From: an uncultured Alistipes sp.
Lineage (GTDB): Bacteria; Bacteroidota; Bacteroidia; Bacteroidales; Rikenellaceae
Assembly (NCBI GenBank): GCA_944326855.1
Contig: CALVFO010000034.1
Span: 1 to 48,976 of the forward strand
Direction of reading: 5' to 3'
DNA: 48,976 bases
Both the position numbers and the translations under genes were made by a program. Below are positions 8,198 to 16,752 of this stretch, piece after piece. The notes beneath the pieces were generated by a model. It was not told where the DNA came from and searched no databases. It was given only the letters and a program-made list of their open reading frames with translations. Position 1 is the stretch's first letter, and each line of letters opens with the position of its first letter.

Positions 8198-9118
8198 ATG
8201 GCAAACGATCGCTCGGTAAAATCTTGGTTGACTTCTGGGGCCGCTTATCCCTCGTGGGTGGATATACTGGCTTTGCTGGGAGTCTTCTTTGTGTCGGCGG
8301 CTCTCTCTTCGCTGATTGTCGGAATCCTGCAAAAGGCCGGATGGATCTCGATGGGGTTAGGGACCTTCCTGGCCTATACGATGCAATTCGTTCTGACGAT
8401 TGTTTTTGCCGGGGTACAGCGCATGCGGAGAATGCCCCGTGGGGAAGCCGGGTTGAAATTCGGACTCGCCCGGGTGGATTTTACGGTGATTCTTTGGGGT
8501 GTGATCGTCGTTATGGCGATCGGGATCGTGATCGAACCCCTGTTGAGCTTGTTGCCCGACGCTTTCATGGAGATGCTCAGCTCCCTGATGGGTCGAGGCG
8601 GATGGATGATGCTGACATCCATTCTGCTGGCTCCGGTGTTGGAGGAAATCCTGTTCCGGGGAATCATTCAGGATTCGCTGACGTATAAATACGGCCCGTG
8701 GAAGGGGATTCTGTGGGGCGCAGCCGTGTTCGGGGTCGTACACATCATCCCGCAACAGGTGGTCAACGCCTTCCTGATCGGATTGGTGTTGGGGTACATT
8801 TATTATCGGACCCGTTCGTTGATTCCGGTCATGGTTATCCATTGCGTAAATAATGCCATCGCCTATTTCGGATGGGTGATCGGCGGAGAAAAATTGGTCT
8901 CGACTCGACAACAGTTGGGCGACGATACAACCTATTATATCGTTTATGCATTGGCTTGCGTCGTATTTGTCGTGGCTTTTGGATGTATGGTCTGGAGTAT
9001 ACGGCGGACCGAATCGCTCAAAACCGCATCCGAAACGGATGAACAAACCTCGGACCCGCACGTTCTTCCTTCGAAGAATACTAAGATAGACGATTCGGAC
9101 GTTCACATAAACATATAA
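8198..9118 (+). CDS. CPBP-family intramembrane glutamic/metallo-protease
   Basis: A 306-residue polytopic membrane protein with about eight hydrophobic segments. It bears the three CPBP (Abi/Rce1) motifs: EEILFRG (about 149-155), a histidine in GVVHIIPQ, and HCVNNAIAYF. Family members are membrane-embedded proteases; the target here is unknown. The C-terminal 40 residues are hydrophilic and probably cytoplasmic. It follows argF closely and precedes the envelope-biogenesis trio by 21 bp, so it may be co-transcribed with both. Confidence 0.88.
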   Translation: MANDRSVKSWLTSGAAYPSWVDILALLGVFFVSAALSSLIVGILQKAGWISMGLGTFLAYTMQFVLTIVFAGVQRMRRMPRGEAGLKFGLARVDFTVILWGVIVVMAIGIVIEPLLSLLPDAFMEMLSSLMGRGGWMMLTSILLAPVLEEILFRGIIQDSLTYKYGPWKGILWGAAVFGVVHIIPQQVVNAFLIGLVLGYIYYRTRSLIPVMVIHCVNNAIAYFGWVIGGEKLVSTRQQLGDDTTYYIVYALACVVFVVAFGCMVWSIRRTESLKTASETDEQTSDPHVLPSKNTKIDDSDVHINI

Positions 9119-9139
9119 TCAAGTTTATCGACACGAATT

Positions 9140-10000
9140 ATGAATCGGAAAGTTAGTTTGGTGATTTGTGGCTTGCTGTTGGCTCTGGTGTCGTGTCGGC
9201 AATTTTCGAATCCTTTTGCCGGAGAAAAAGTGTTGGCCGAAGCGGGGAATGCCACCTTGTACGAACGGGATGTGGTTTCGATCTATACTCCGGAAATGAG
9301 TTCGGAAGACAGTGCGAAAATCTTGAAAAGCTATGTGGATCAATGGGTCAAAATGCAACTGAAGATTCAGGAAGCCGAACAGATGTTTCACAGCAGTCAG
9401 GACGATATCGACAAAATGGTCGAAGAGTATCGCAATTCGCTGTTGATCCACAAGCTCGATCAATATTGTGTCGATCGTCAGCTCGATACGCTGTTTACGG
9501 ACGAACAGGTGAAGGATTATTATGAAAAGAACAAGAAAACCTTCATCCTGGATAAGACCGTTCTGAAGGCGCGTATGGTACGTGTTCCGAAAACCTATCG
9601 GCAAAGTGCCAAACTCAAGGAATTGATGCTCTCGTCCCGGGATCAGGATTATCAGGATTTCGTGGAATTGTGTGCCAAAAACGGGTTTGAACTGGTGGAA
9701 CTGAATCAGTGGACCGAAATGCCGGCCCTGCTGGCGCTGTTGCCGGTAAGCCGCAATACGAACTACGATTATGTCCTGACCGAGGGAAAAATTCATGAAT
9801 TTTCCAATCAGGATTCCAAATTTTTCGTCCGTACGTTGGGCAGTCGTCAGGCCGGCGATTATGCTCCGTTGGAAAGCGTAACGGATGTGATTCGACGCAT
9901 GGTCTTCAATGCGCGCCGTCAGGAAATCATTCGCCGTCACGAAGACAGCCTCTATCGGGAAGCCTCGGCGGATAAAGATATTGTTGTAAATATTAATTAA
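9140..10000 (+). CDS. SurA/PpiC-like lipoprotein chaperone, degenerate rotamase
   Basis: A 286-residue protein with a lipoprotein signal (LLALVSC, Cys at about 19) and a helical SurA-like N-terminal region (ERDVV...LKSYVDQWVKMQLKIQEAE). The later part is the right size for a parvulin domain but lacks a clear PpiC signature, so catalytic activity is doubtful. It is the first of three adjacent genes with a two-domain SurA-like PPIase and an OstA-like protein. This suggests a periplasmic role in outer-membrane protein folding (inference). Spacing to the next gene is 8 bp. Confidence 0.75.
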   Translation: MNRKVSLVICGLLLALVSCRQFSNPFAGEKVLAEAGNATLYERDVVSIYTPEMSSEDSAKILKSYVDQWVKMQLKIQEAEQMFHSSQDDIDKMVEEYRNSLLIHKLDQYCVDRQLDTLFTDEQVKDYYEKNKKTFILDKTVLKARMVRVPKTYRQSAKLKELMLSSRDQDYQDFVELCAKNGFELVELNQWTEMPALLALLPVSRNTNYDYVLTEGKIHEFSNQDSKFFVRTLGSRQAGDYAPLESVTDVIRRMVFNARRQEIIRRHEDSLYREASADKDIVVNIN

Positions 10001-10008
10001 ATCGGATC

Positions 10009-11415
10009 ATGTTGAAAACCAAAACTTTGTTGTGTTTGATGGGTTGTCTTTCGGCCTTGTTCTCCGTGTCGCAGGGTATGGCTCAGCAGCCGGTAACGGT
10101 CGATAAGGTAGTGGCGGTAGTCGGGAATTCGATGATTTTGTATTCGGATCTGGTACAAACCAGCAATGCTTTGGCCGAACAACGTCGTCAACAAGGATAC
10201 ACCTCGGACCGGGATCCGTTGTGTGAAGCCCTGGAACACATGATCATCCAGAAGATCCTGTACAACCAGGCCCAGATCGACTCCATACCGATCGCCACGG
10301 AAAATATCGCTAAAGCCGTTGAAGATGCCCTTCAACGGGAAATTGCGGATAAAGGGTCCCAGCGTGCTCTGGAACAGTTTTATCATAAACCCATCTTCGA
10401 AATCCGAACGGACCTGACGAGTCGTTACGAAGAGATGCAATATGCCACCCAGATGGAACAAACCATCAAGGGAAAGACGACCATCGTGCCCGGGGAGGTG
10501 GAACGCTACTACAAAAAACTGCCCAAAGATTCTCTGCCGTTGATCCCCGAACAGTATGTTTATTCGCAAATTGTTCGTTATCCGCCCTCGATCGAGGATG
10601 CCAAATTGCGTACCCGGACTCGATTGCTCGAAATGCGTGAACGTATATTGAAAGGGACCTCTTTCGAATCCTTGGCACGCATGTATTCCGAAGATCCGGG
10701 GTCGGCCATCCGGGGCGGGGAGATGGATCCGATGCCCAAAGAAAGTTTCGTACAGCCTTTTGCGGACGCTATGGTGAAGCTGAAACCCGGTCAGGTGTCC
10801 GAAGTGGTGGAAACCGAATATGGGTTTCACCTGATTCAACTGCTCGATGTCGTGAAAGGCTCGTTGTATCATGTGCGTCATATCCTGATGAAACCGCAGT
10901 TCACGGTGGAAGAACTGGAAACCTCCTTTATCTTGTTCGACAGTTTGCGCAATGAGATTCAACAACAGAAAATGACTTTCGAAGAGGCGGTGACACGTTA
11001 TTCCGACGACCGTTATTCCAAAAATAACGGAGGGGTGGTTTCCAATCTGGAAATCATGGAAGCGATGAACAATTCGGATGCCCGTTCGGCCTCGACACGC
11101 TTTTTGCGGGAAGAATTGGCTCCCGAAGTCTTCAAGGTGCTCAAGGATATGAAGGAAGGTGATATTTCGGAACCTTTCGCCTCGCAGGATATCCGCGGGA
11201 ATTTACTCTGTCGCATGATCCGCTTGGATCAGATTATACCGGCTCATCCGGCCACGCTATCGGGAGATTTCCTGCGGGTGGAAGAACTGGCTTTGCAGAG
11301 CAAACAGAATGAAGAGTACAATGCGTGGTTGGACAAGATCATCGACGGGATGTTCATCCGGGTGATCGACGAGTTCAAAGGTTGCGAGTTCGAAAATAAA
11401 TCGTTAATCAAATAA
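10009..11415 (+). CDS. SurA-like periplasmic peptidylprolyl isomerase, two PpiC domains
   Basis: A 468-residue exported protein with a signal peptide (1-26, ending GMAQQ). A SurA N-terminal helical chaperone domain runs to about 170. A first parvulin domain lies at about 180-285 (SFESLARMYSEDPGSAIRGG...GFHLIQL). A second begins near 288 (VRHILMKPQFT...EEAVTRYSDDRYSKNNGG). Such proteins escort unfolded outer-membrane proteins through the periplasm. Adjacent genes encode a related lipoprotein and the OstA-like LPS-transport protein. The 3' gap to the OstA-like gene is 13 bp. Confidence 0.9.
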   Translation: MLKTKTLLCLMGCLSALFSVSQGMAQQPVTVDKVVAVVGNSMILYSDLVQTSNALAEQRRQQGYTSDRDPLCEALEHMIIQKILYNQAQIDSIPIATENIAKAVEDALQREIADKGSQRALEQFYHKPIFEIRTDLTSRYEEMQYATQMEQTIKGKTTIVPGEVERYYKKLPKDSLPLIPEQYVYSQIVRYPPSIEDAKLRTRTRLLEMRERILKGTSFESLARMYSEDPGSAIRGGEMDPMPKESFVQPFADAMVKLKPGQVSEVVETEYGFHLIQLLDVVKGSLYHVRHILMKPQFTVEELETSFILFDSLRNEIQQQKMTFEEAVTRYSDDRYSKNNGGVVSNLEIMEAMNNSDARSASTRFLREELAPEVFKVLKDMKEGDISEPFASQDIRGNLLCRMIRLDQIIPAHPATLSGDFLRVEELALQSKQNEEYNAWLDKIIDGMFIRVIDEFKGCEFENKSLIK

Positions 11416-11428
11416 GAACTGTTCTGTC

Positions 11429-13903
11429 GTGATCCGGAAGCCTTTTTTGTTGCTGGCTTGTATAGTAGGGTGGTGTGGAGTTTCCTGGTTGTGGGCTCAG
11501 CCGCCGATCCCTGAGACATCCGAACCGACCGAGATATCGACGGGTGGGGAGCCTTCCTCTGCCCCCAAACCGACCACGGGCGGGAAGAAACCGGCTGCGC
11601 CCCAAGTGCCGATTCCCGATACGAGTTCGAAGAAACAGCCGTCTCGTGTTCCGGCCGTGGCTTCGCCATCGGGTGGACGTTCTTCCGCCCATGCGCAGGC
11701 CGGGGCTTCCGGCACAACGACCCAGGAACCGAAAGTCGTTGATTTTACTGCGGATCTGATGCGTCCGGTCAAAGTGGGCGATTCATCGGCCTTGAATTTG
11801 GTGGGGCATGTGGTCTTCCATCATAATGGGGCCGTGATCACCTGCGACAGCGCCGTCCGGTACAACGACCGCCAAATGGACTGTTTTCAGAATGTAATCA
11901 TCAATCAGGACAGTATCTTCATATACGGCGACCGGGCCGAATACAACGGGTTTATCAATACGGCTCGGGTATATGCCCCCCTGATCAAGGTGGTGGATAA
12001 CGATGCCGTCTTTTATACCTATAATTTTTCGTTCAACACCCTCGATAACATCGGGCATTATACCGGGGGTGGAACCATGTTGCAGGGCGAAAATCGTCTG
12101 GAATCCCAGGAAGGGTTTTATTATGTGGACGACCGGGTGTTGGTGGGGGTCCGGGATGTGGAGATGGAAAATCCCGATTACCGCATGCGTTCCGATTCGG
12201 TCAGCTACGATCTGAATAACGAAATCGCGTCGTTTTATACCCGCTCCTACCTCTGGAACCGGGAGGATGAGTTTTTAACGGCCGTGCGGGGCGATTATGA
12301 CCGTCATGCGGAAACCTATACGTTTACCGACAGTTCTTATATCTTGACAGCCTCTCAGGAGGTCTGGGCCGATACGCTGATCTATACCCAAAGTACCGGG
12401 GATGCTTTGTTGTTGAACAACGTACAGGTGGTCGACGAGGAACAAAAGGCGATGGCTTTCGGCGATTATGTACGTTATTGGGGCCAGGAACGCAAAGCCT
12501 TGTTGACCCGCAATCCGGTGGTCGCCAGCTATGAAATGCAATCGAATCCGGACTCTCTGTCCACCTCTTCGGAACAGGTCGACTCGATCGGGCAGACCCC
12601 TCGGATCGATACGCTTTTCATGCGGGCTGATTCCATGTTCCTGTATACGGTCAATCGTTTCGATTCGCTGGCCGTCGATTCATTGTCTGTCGATTCGTTG
12701 AAAACGAAGCCGGCCGAAGAGCTGCCTGCCGAAGGGGAGAAGTCGGTATCGGGCCAAGAAATGCCGGCGGCCGGAGCATCTGTCCCTTCCCAAGAGCCTG
12801 CCGGAGATGAAGAACAGACCCGTTCGGAGCAGACCGCGTTGGAAACCGGGGATGAGCCCAAGGCTGAGACTGAGACTGAGACAATGACCCCCAAGGAACG
12901 TCGGAAAGCCGACAAGCAACGGAAGAAGGAAGCTCAACGCCAGGCCCGGGAAGAGGCTCGCCGGTTGAAACGGGAAAAACGGCGTGCGGCACTCCGACAG
13001 GAGCTTGAACAACGTGCTGTATCCGATTCTCTGGCCAGGGTCGATTCTTTGTCTCGTTTGGCCGCATCGGTCGATTCATCGGCACAGCGGGCCGATTCTT
13101 TGGCCGGGACCGGCGATGCGGATTCGATCGTTCAATCGCAGGATTCGTTACAGCGACAAATGTTCGCGTATCGGAATGTCCGGGTATATCGCCGCGATTT
13201 TCAGGCCGTATGCGATTCGTTGACCGGTTTTACGTTGGACTCCACCCTGCACATGTATATCAATCCGGTGCTCTGGAACGACAACAATCAGGTCACCGCC
13301 TCGTCGGTCGATATTTTTACCCGTCACCAGAAGATTCAAAAAGCTGTTTTTGTCGGCGACCCGATCATGAGTTCCGAGGTGGACGGACTGCATTATAACC
13401 AGATCAAAGGCCGGGAAATCCAAACGTTTTTCCGGGAAGGACAGGTCTTTCGCACCGACGTGAACGGAAACGGGCAAACCTATTACTATTTGGAAGACCA
13501 GGATAGTCTGGGACGTTATATTACCGGTTTCATGACGGTGGAATGTGCCGATATCAGTTTCTATTTTCAGGATCAACAGATCGTGAGGATCGTTTGGCGG
13601 GATAAACCGGCTTATCAGATCTATCCGATGGAAAAAATTCCGGAGGAAATTTCTCAATTGTTGCCGGGATTCAAATGGGAGGGAAGTCGCCGTCCTTCGC
13701 TCGAGGATGTTTTCGACCGAACGATTCGTCCTTCCCAGCGGGAGTATTATCGTTCCGTCGATAAACCGACCTATCCGATTACGGAGAAAATCGATCGATA
13801 CCGGGAGGAACTGATCCGGGGAGGGACCTGGCGGGATCGGAACGATCCGTTGAGCGAAGAAGCCCTCGAGTTTCTGCAAAGCCTTCAGTCCGTTACGATG
13901 TAA
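11429..13903 (+). CDS. OstA-like protein (LptA/LptD N-domain family)
   Basis: An 824-residue exported protein starting with GTG. The start is supported by the hydrophobic signal sequence and the lack of another suitable codon. The conserved part is the OstA beta-jellyroll repeat characteristic of LPS-transport proteins (VDFTADLMRPVKVGDSSALN, then repeated VVFHHNGAVITCDSA-like turns). It resumes after about residue 565. Between them lies a long linker (about 411-560) of Asp-Ser repeats (VDSL/ADSL) and a Lys/Arg-Glu-rich predicted coiled coil (about 489-527). A Pro/Thr/Ser-rich segment (28-95) follows the signal. It probably helps move lipopolysaccharide across the periplasm. It is last in the PPIase trio and ends at a strong terminator. 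Confidence 0.85.
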   Translation: MIRKPFLLLACIVGWCGVSWLWAQPPIPETSEPTEISTGGEPSSAPKPTTGGKKPAAPQVPIPDTSSKKQPSRVPAVASPSGGRSSAHAQAGASGTTTQEPKVVDFTADLMRPVKVGDSSALNLVGHVVFHHNGAVITCDSAVRYNDRQMDCFQNVIINQDSIFIYGDRAEYNGFINTARVYAPLIKVVDNDAVFYTYNFSFNTLDNIGHYTGGGTMLQGENRLESQEGFYYVDDRVLVGVRDVEMENPDYRMRSDSVSYDLNNEIASFYTRSYLWNREDEFLTAVRGDYDRHAETYTFTDSSYILTASQEVWADTLIYTQSTGDALLLNNVQVVDEEQKAMAFGDYVRYWGQERKALLTRNPVVASYEMQSNPDSLSTSSEQVDSIGQTPRIDTLFMRADSMFLYTVNRFDSLAVDSLSVDSLKTKPAEELPAEGEKSVSGQEMPAAGASVPSQEPAGDEEQTRSEQTALETGDEPKAETETETMTPKERRKADKQRKKEAQRQAREEARRLKREKRRAALRQELEQRAVSDSLARVDSLSRLAASVDSSAQRADSLAGTGDADSIVQSQDSLQRQMFAYRNVRVYRRDFQAVCDSLTGFTLDSTLHMYINPVLWNDNNQVTASSVDIFTRHQKIQKAVFVGDPIMSSEVDGLHYNQIKGREIQTFFREGQVFRTDVNGNGQTYYYLEDQDSLGRYITGFMTVECADISFYFQDQQIVRIVWRDKPAYQIYPMEKIPEEISQLLPGFKWEGSRRPSLEDVFDRTIRPSQREYYRSVDKPTYPITEKIDRYREELIRGGTWRDRNDPLSEEALEFLQSLQSVTM

Positions 13904-13911
13904 GAAAACAG

Positions 13912-13945
13912 GACGAGCGACTTTCGAGTCGCTCGTCTTGTTTTC
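13912..13945 (+). terminator. Strong bidirectional terminator after OstA-like gene
   Basis: A perfect 11-bp stem (GACGAGCGACT at 13912-13922, AGTCGCTCGTC at 13927-13937) is capped by a TTCG tetraloop. It is followed by TTGTTTT and preceded by AAAACAG, so it could work on both strands between convergent genes. The remaining bases to 14154 hold nothing I recognise. Confidence 0.9.
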
Positions 13946-14154
13946 GTTTCGGAGAATTGGCATGCTTGGGAACCTGAAAATCATATATTGCCGAGGGGTC
14001 TTCTTCGTCCGGGCTCCGCTACAGGCCGGGAGAAAGGCTGTTCGAATATGATGAGCCAGGAACGATCGGAGCAGATGTGAGAGGGCGGCAGCGAGACATT
14101 TCCCGGGAAGGTGTGGAACCGTATGTCGTCGGTTGGAACGTCCCGGGCCTCGCG

Positions 14155-14733
14155 TCAGATTTCTCCGGCTTCGTACAGTAGAATCAACATTTCGATTTGT
14201 CGGTCTTCGCCGTAGCGATCGTAGGTGTCTTTCAGGTTGGCGCCGAAAATCCGGGCAACCCCCTGCCAAAGAAAGGCACTGAAACTGCCTCGCAGATCCT
14301 TGACCAACTGATAGGACGTGCGGCTGGTTTCACGATCGATCAGTTTGATGAGAATTTTTCCCTGGGCGAAGGTCATATTCCGTAAAACGGGGGTGTATTT
14401 TTCTTTGAGCTTTTTCTCCATGGCCTTGACGAAAGCCTGCTGCTCCCGCTTGGTGCGGAGAGTGAGCAGGTGATTCTCCATGGCTTTCAGGGTGGCGTTG
14501 GCCTCTTTGGCAATGGGATATACCTTTTTGAGGTTGTAGATCAGACGGGCGTAACGACGGGTGTCGATGCGCTTGGGAAAGATATAGATGGGGGAAACAT
14601 CCACGACGATTACGGTATCTTTCCCTTCGAGTCGGCGATACATACGCGTAAAGCCCGCGTTCTGGGCCCTGAGTTCCACCAGAGGAAGGCTCAATAACGC
14701 TAACGATAAGGTGATAAGTAATTGTCTTCTCAT
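14155..14733 (-). CDS. DUF4294 domain exported protein
   Basis: A 192-residue protein when started at the ATG at 14733. This start gives a clean signal peptide (MRRQLLITLSLALLSLPLVELRAQ) and sits just downstream of a consensus -7 box. Upstream in-frame codons run through the promoter and are rejected. The mature part matches the DUF4294 family, with conserved stretches PKRIDTRRYARLIYNLKKVYPIAKEA and FAQGKILIKLIDRETSRTSYQLVKDLRGSFSAFLWQGVA. The function is unknown; it is widespread in Bacteroidetes. It is transcribed convergently with the OstA-like gene and divergently from the flavodiiron gene. Confidence 0.85.
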   Translation of the reverse strand: MRRQLLITLSLALLSLPLVELRAQNAGFTRMYRRLEGKDTVIVVDVSPIYIFPKRIDTRRYARLIYNLKKVYPIAKEANATLKAMENHLLTLRTKREQQAFVKAMEKKLKEKYTPVLRNMTFAQGKILIKLIDRETSRTSYQLVKDLRGSFSAFLWQGVARIFGANLKDTYDRYGEDRQIEMLILLYEAGEI

Positions 14734-14751
14734 GCGAAATCGCAAATATTT

Positions 14752-14771
14752 CCTACCTTTGCAAAGGTAGG
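14752..14771. promoter_or_regulatory. 20-bp perfect palindrome carrying two opposed -7 boxes
   Basis: The sequence CCTACCTTTGCAAAGGTAGG is self-complementary. It presents TACCTTTG (consensus TAnnTTTG) on the plus strand at 14754-14761 and on the minus strand at 14769-14762. The minus box would give a leader of about 20 nt for the DUF4294 gene; the plus box a leader of about 100 nt for the flavodiiron gene. A second plus-strand box, TATCCTTG at 14831-14838, is closer to that gene and may be its main promoter. Confidence 0.6.
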
Positions 14772-14867
14772 CAGAAAACTGAAATCCTTGTTTCGTTATT
14801 ATCAATATAACGGTTTCGATGCCGAAATGTTATCCTTGAAATATTGATGTATAAAAATAGAAAAACG

Positions 14868-16055
14868 ATGCATTGTCAACAACAAGTAACCCCGAGGGTT
14901 TTCTGGACAGGGGTCAACGATCGCCGCAAAGAACTGTTTGAAAATATCTGGCCTCTTCCCAAAGGCGTTTCCTATAACTCTTATCTGATTCGGGACGAGA
15001 AGTGTGTGCTGATGGATACCGTGGAGAACGGCAGCGACGCTTCCTACCTGAACTGGATTACCGATACGTTGGAAGGTCGGACGTTGGATTATCTGGTGAT
15101 TCACCACATGGAACTGGATCATGCGGGAGAGATCGAAAATCTGCTGAACCGCTATCCCGATGTGAAAATTATCGGCAACAGCAAAACCTTTAAAGTCTTG
15201 CAGGCCTATTACGGCGAGCTGCCGAATCTGGTGGAAGTCAAGGATGGCGAAGAACTCAAGATCGGTTACCACACCTTGAAGTTCGTCTTTACGCCCTGGG
15301 TGCACTGGCCCGAAACGATGATGACCTATGAAATGACCGATGGATTGCTCTTTTCGGGCGATGCGTTCGGGATGTTCGGTACGCTGGATGGAGGCGTATT
15401 CGACGATCAGGTCCATTTCGAAGTTCATGAATCGGAAATGCGTCGTTACTACTCCAATATCGTGGGTAAATACAGCTCGATGGTGCAGAAAGCCCTGGCC
15501 AAACTTTCCGGAGTGAAGGTCAATACGATCTGTCCGTTGCACGGATTGGTTTGGCGGAGCGATCCGGCCCGGGTAATCGGACTCTATGACCGTTGGAGTC
15601 GTCAGGAAGGCGAAAACGGCGTGGTGGTGATTTACGCTTCGATGTATGGCAATACGGCTCGTATGGCCGATTATATCGCTTTCAAGATGGCTCAGCAGGG
15701 CGTGAAGAAGATTCAGGTGTTCGATGTTTCGAAAACCCATATCTCTTACCTGATCAACGAAATCTGGAATTACAAGGGGGTAATTCTGGGCAGTTGCGCC
15801 TACAATACCCAGATGTTCCCGTTGATGCACCAACTTACGCACGAACTTTTGTGCATGGGCGTTAAGAATAAGTATCTGGGCATTTTCGGTACCTACAGCT
15901 GGAATGGGGGAGGGGTACGCAACCTCGATCTGTTCGCTCAGGAAATCGGCTGGGAAAAAGTGGCTCCGTCGGCAGAAATTCTGGGCCGTCCTACAGACAG
16001 CAAGTACGCTGCCTGCGATGTATTGGCCGATGCGATGGCTGCCAAACTGTTATAG
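14868..16055 (+). CDS. FprA-family flavodiiron protein
   Basis: Flavodiiron proteins reduce O2 to water or NO to N2O in the cytoplasm of anaerobes, protecting oxygen-sensitive enzymes. The 395-residue product has an N-terminal metallo-beta-lactamase-like domain with iron ligands HxExDH (H80, E82, D84, H85) and GDAFG. A C-terminal flavodoxin domain (VVIYASMYGNTARMADY, about 246-262) binds FMN. There is no C-terminal rubredoxin domain, so an external donor is expected. I chose the ATG at 14868 because it gives the usual short N-terminus before the VFWTGVNDRRK signature. A start at 14847 is possible. The gene is divergent from the DUF4294 gene. Confidence 0.93.
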   Translation: MHCQQQVTPRVFWTGVNDRRKELFENIWPLPKGVSYNSYLIRDEKCVLMDTVENGSDASYLNWITDTLEGRTLDYLVIHHMELDHAGEIENLLNRYPDVKIIGNSKTFKVLQAYYGELPNLVEVKDGEELKIGYHTLKFVFTPWVHWPETMMTYEMTDGLLFSGDAFGMFGTLDGGVFDDQVHFEVHESEMRRYYSNIVGKYSSMVQKALAKLSGVKVNTICPLHGLVWRSDPARVIGLYDRWSRQEGENGVVVIYASMYGNTARMADYIAFKMAQQGVKKIQVFDVSKTHISYLINEIWNYKGVILGSCAYNTQMFPLMHQLTHELLCMGVKNKYLGIFGTYSWNGGGVRNLDLFAQEIGWEKVAPSAEILGRPTDSKYAACDVLADAMAAKLL

Positions 16056-16161
16056 TATGCTTCAGGAATGAGCTTCCTCCGGCGCTCGGGCATGTGAGGT
16101 CGGCTTTTTGCCGAATGCGAGGCCTGAATTTCGTCGCGAGGAGGGTTAAGAGCAGACGAAG

Positions 16162-16662
16162 ATGAATGATAAGCGACAAGCGGTCATCGAAACCTTGGAA
16201 CGTTTGAAGATTCCCTACGAGTTGCAGGAACATCCGGCCGCTTTTACCATGGAGGAACTCGAGCAGTTGGGTCTGCTGCAACAGGGTGAAATCCCGAAAA
16301 ACCTGTTTTTGCGGGACGCTTCGGGGAAACGCCATTTTTTGGTGACGGTCGCTCATACCCGTGCCGTCGATACGAAATGGGTGAGAACCCAAATCGGGTG
16401 CAGTCGCCTGAGTTTCGGATCCGAAGAACGTCTGCAACGATGCCTGGGGCTTACCCCCGGATCGGTGGGGCCTTTCGGCGTGTTGAACGATACACAGTTG
16501 GCTGTGGAGCTCTTTTGGGATCGTTCGCTGATGGACTTGCCCCGTATCGGGGTGCATCCCAACGACAATACCGCTACGGTGTGGATCGATCCCCGCGACC
16601 TGGAACGCATCGTTCGGGAACACGGAAATTCGTTGCGTTTTTTAGATTGGGAGGAATCGTAA
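16162..16662 (+). CDS. Prolyl-tRNA editing protein (YbaK/ProX family)
   Basis: A 166-residue stand-alone trans-editing deacylase. It is expected to hydrolyse mischarged Ala- or Cys-tRNA(Pro). The YbaK fold is indicated by PKNLFLRDASGKRHFLV (with the conserved lysine), the LSFGSEERLQRCLGLTPGSVGPFGVLND segment, and the terminal GVHPNDNTATVWID. The GxxPGSVxPFGLxND signature is typical of ProX/ProXp-ala. It lies between the flavodiiron gene (106 bp upstream) and fba, apparently as its own unit. Confidence 0.88.
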   Translation: MNDKRQAVIETLERLKIPYELQEHPAAFTMEELEQLGLLQQGEIPKNLFLRDASGKRHFLVTVAHTRAVDTKWVRTQIGCSRLSFGSEERLQRCLGLTPGSVGPFGVLNDTQLAVELFWDRSLMDLPRIGVHPNDNTATVWIDPRDLERIVREHGNSLRFLDWEES

Positions 16663-16701
16663 ATTTCACCGATTTTCTTAAAAATATTAAAAATAAATTC
16701 G

Positions 16702-16709
16702 TACATTTG
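16702..16709 (+). promoter_or_regulatory. -7 promoter box for fba
   Basis: TACATTTG is an exact TAnnTTTG match 44 bp upstream of the aldolase start, in an A/T-rich context. The implied leader is roughly 35-40 nt. Confidence 0.65.
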
Positions 16710-16752
16710 AACTCCTGAGAAAGTTTTCAATTATTCGCTAAAATATACGACT

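Noticed and set aside
7277-8332. A 351-codon open frame antisense to argF
   Set aside because: It is a His/Arg/Gln-rich shadow of the argF coding sequence with no family resemblance. Similar long shadows lie opposite glnN, dapA, fba and others because stop codons are rare in the antisense of this codon usage.
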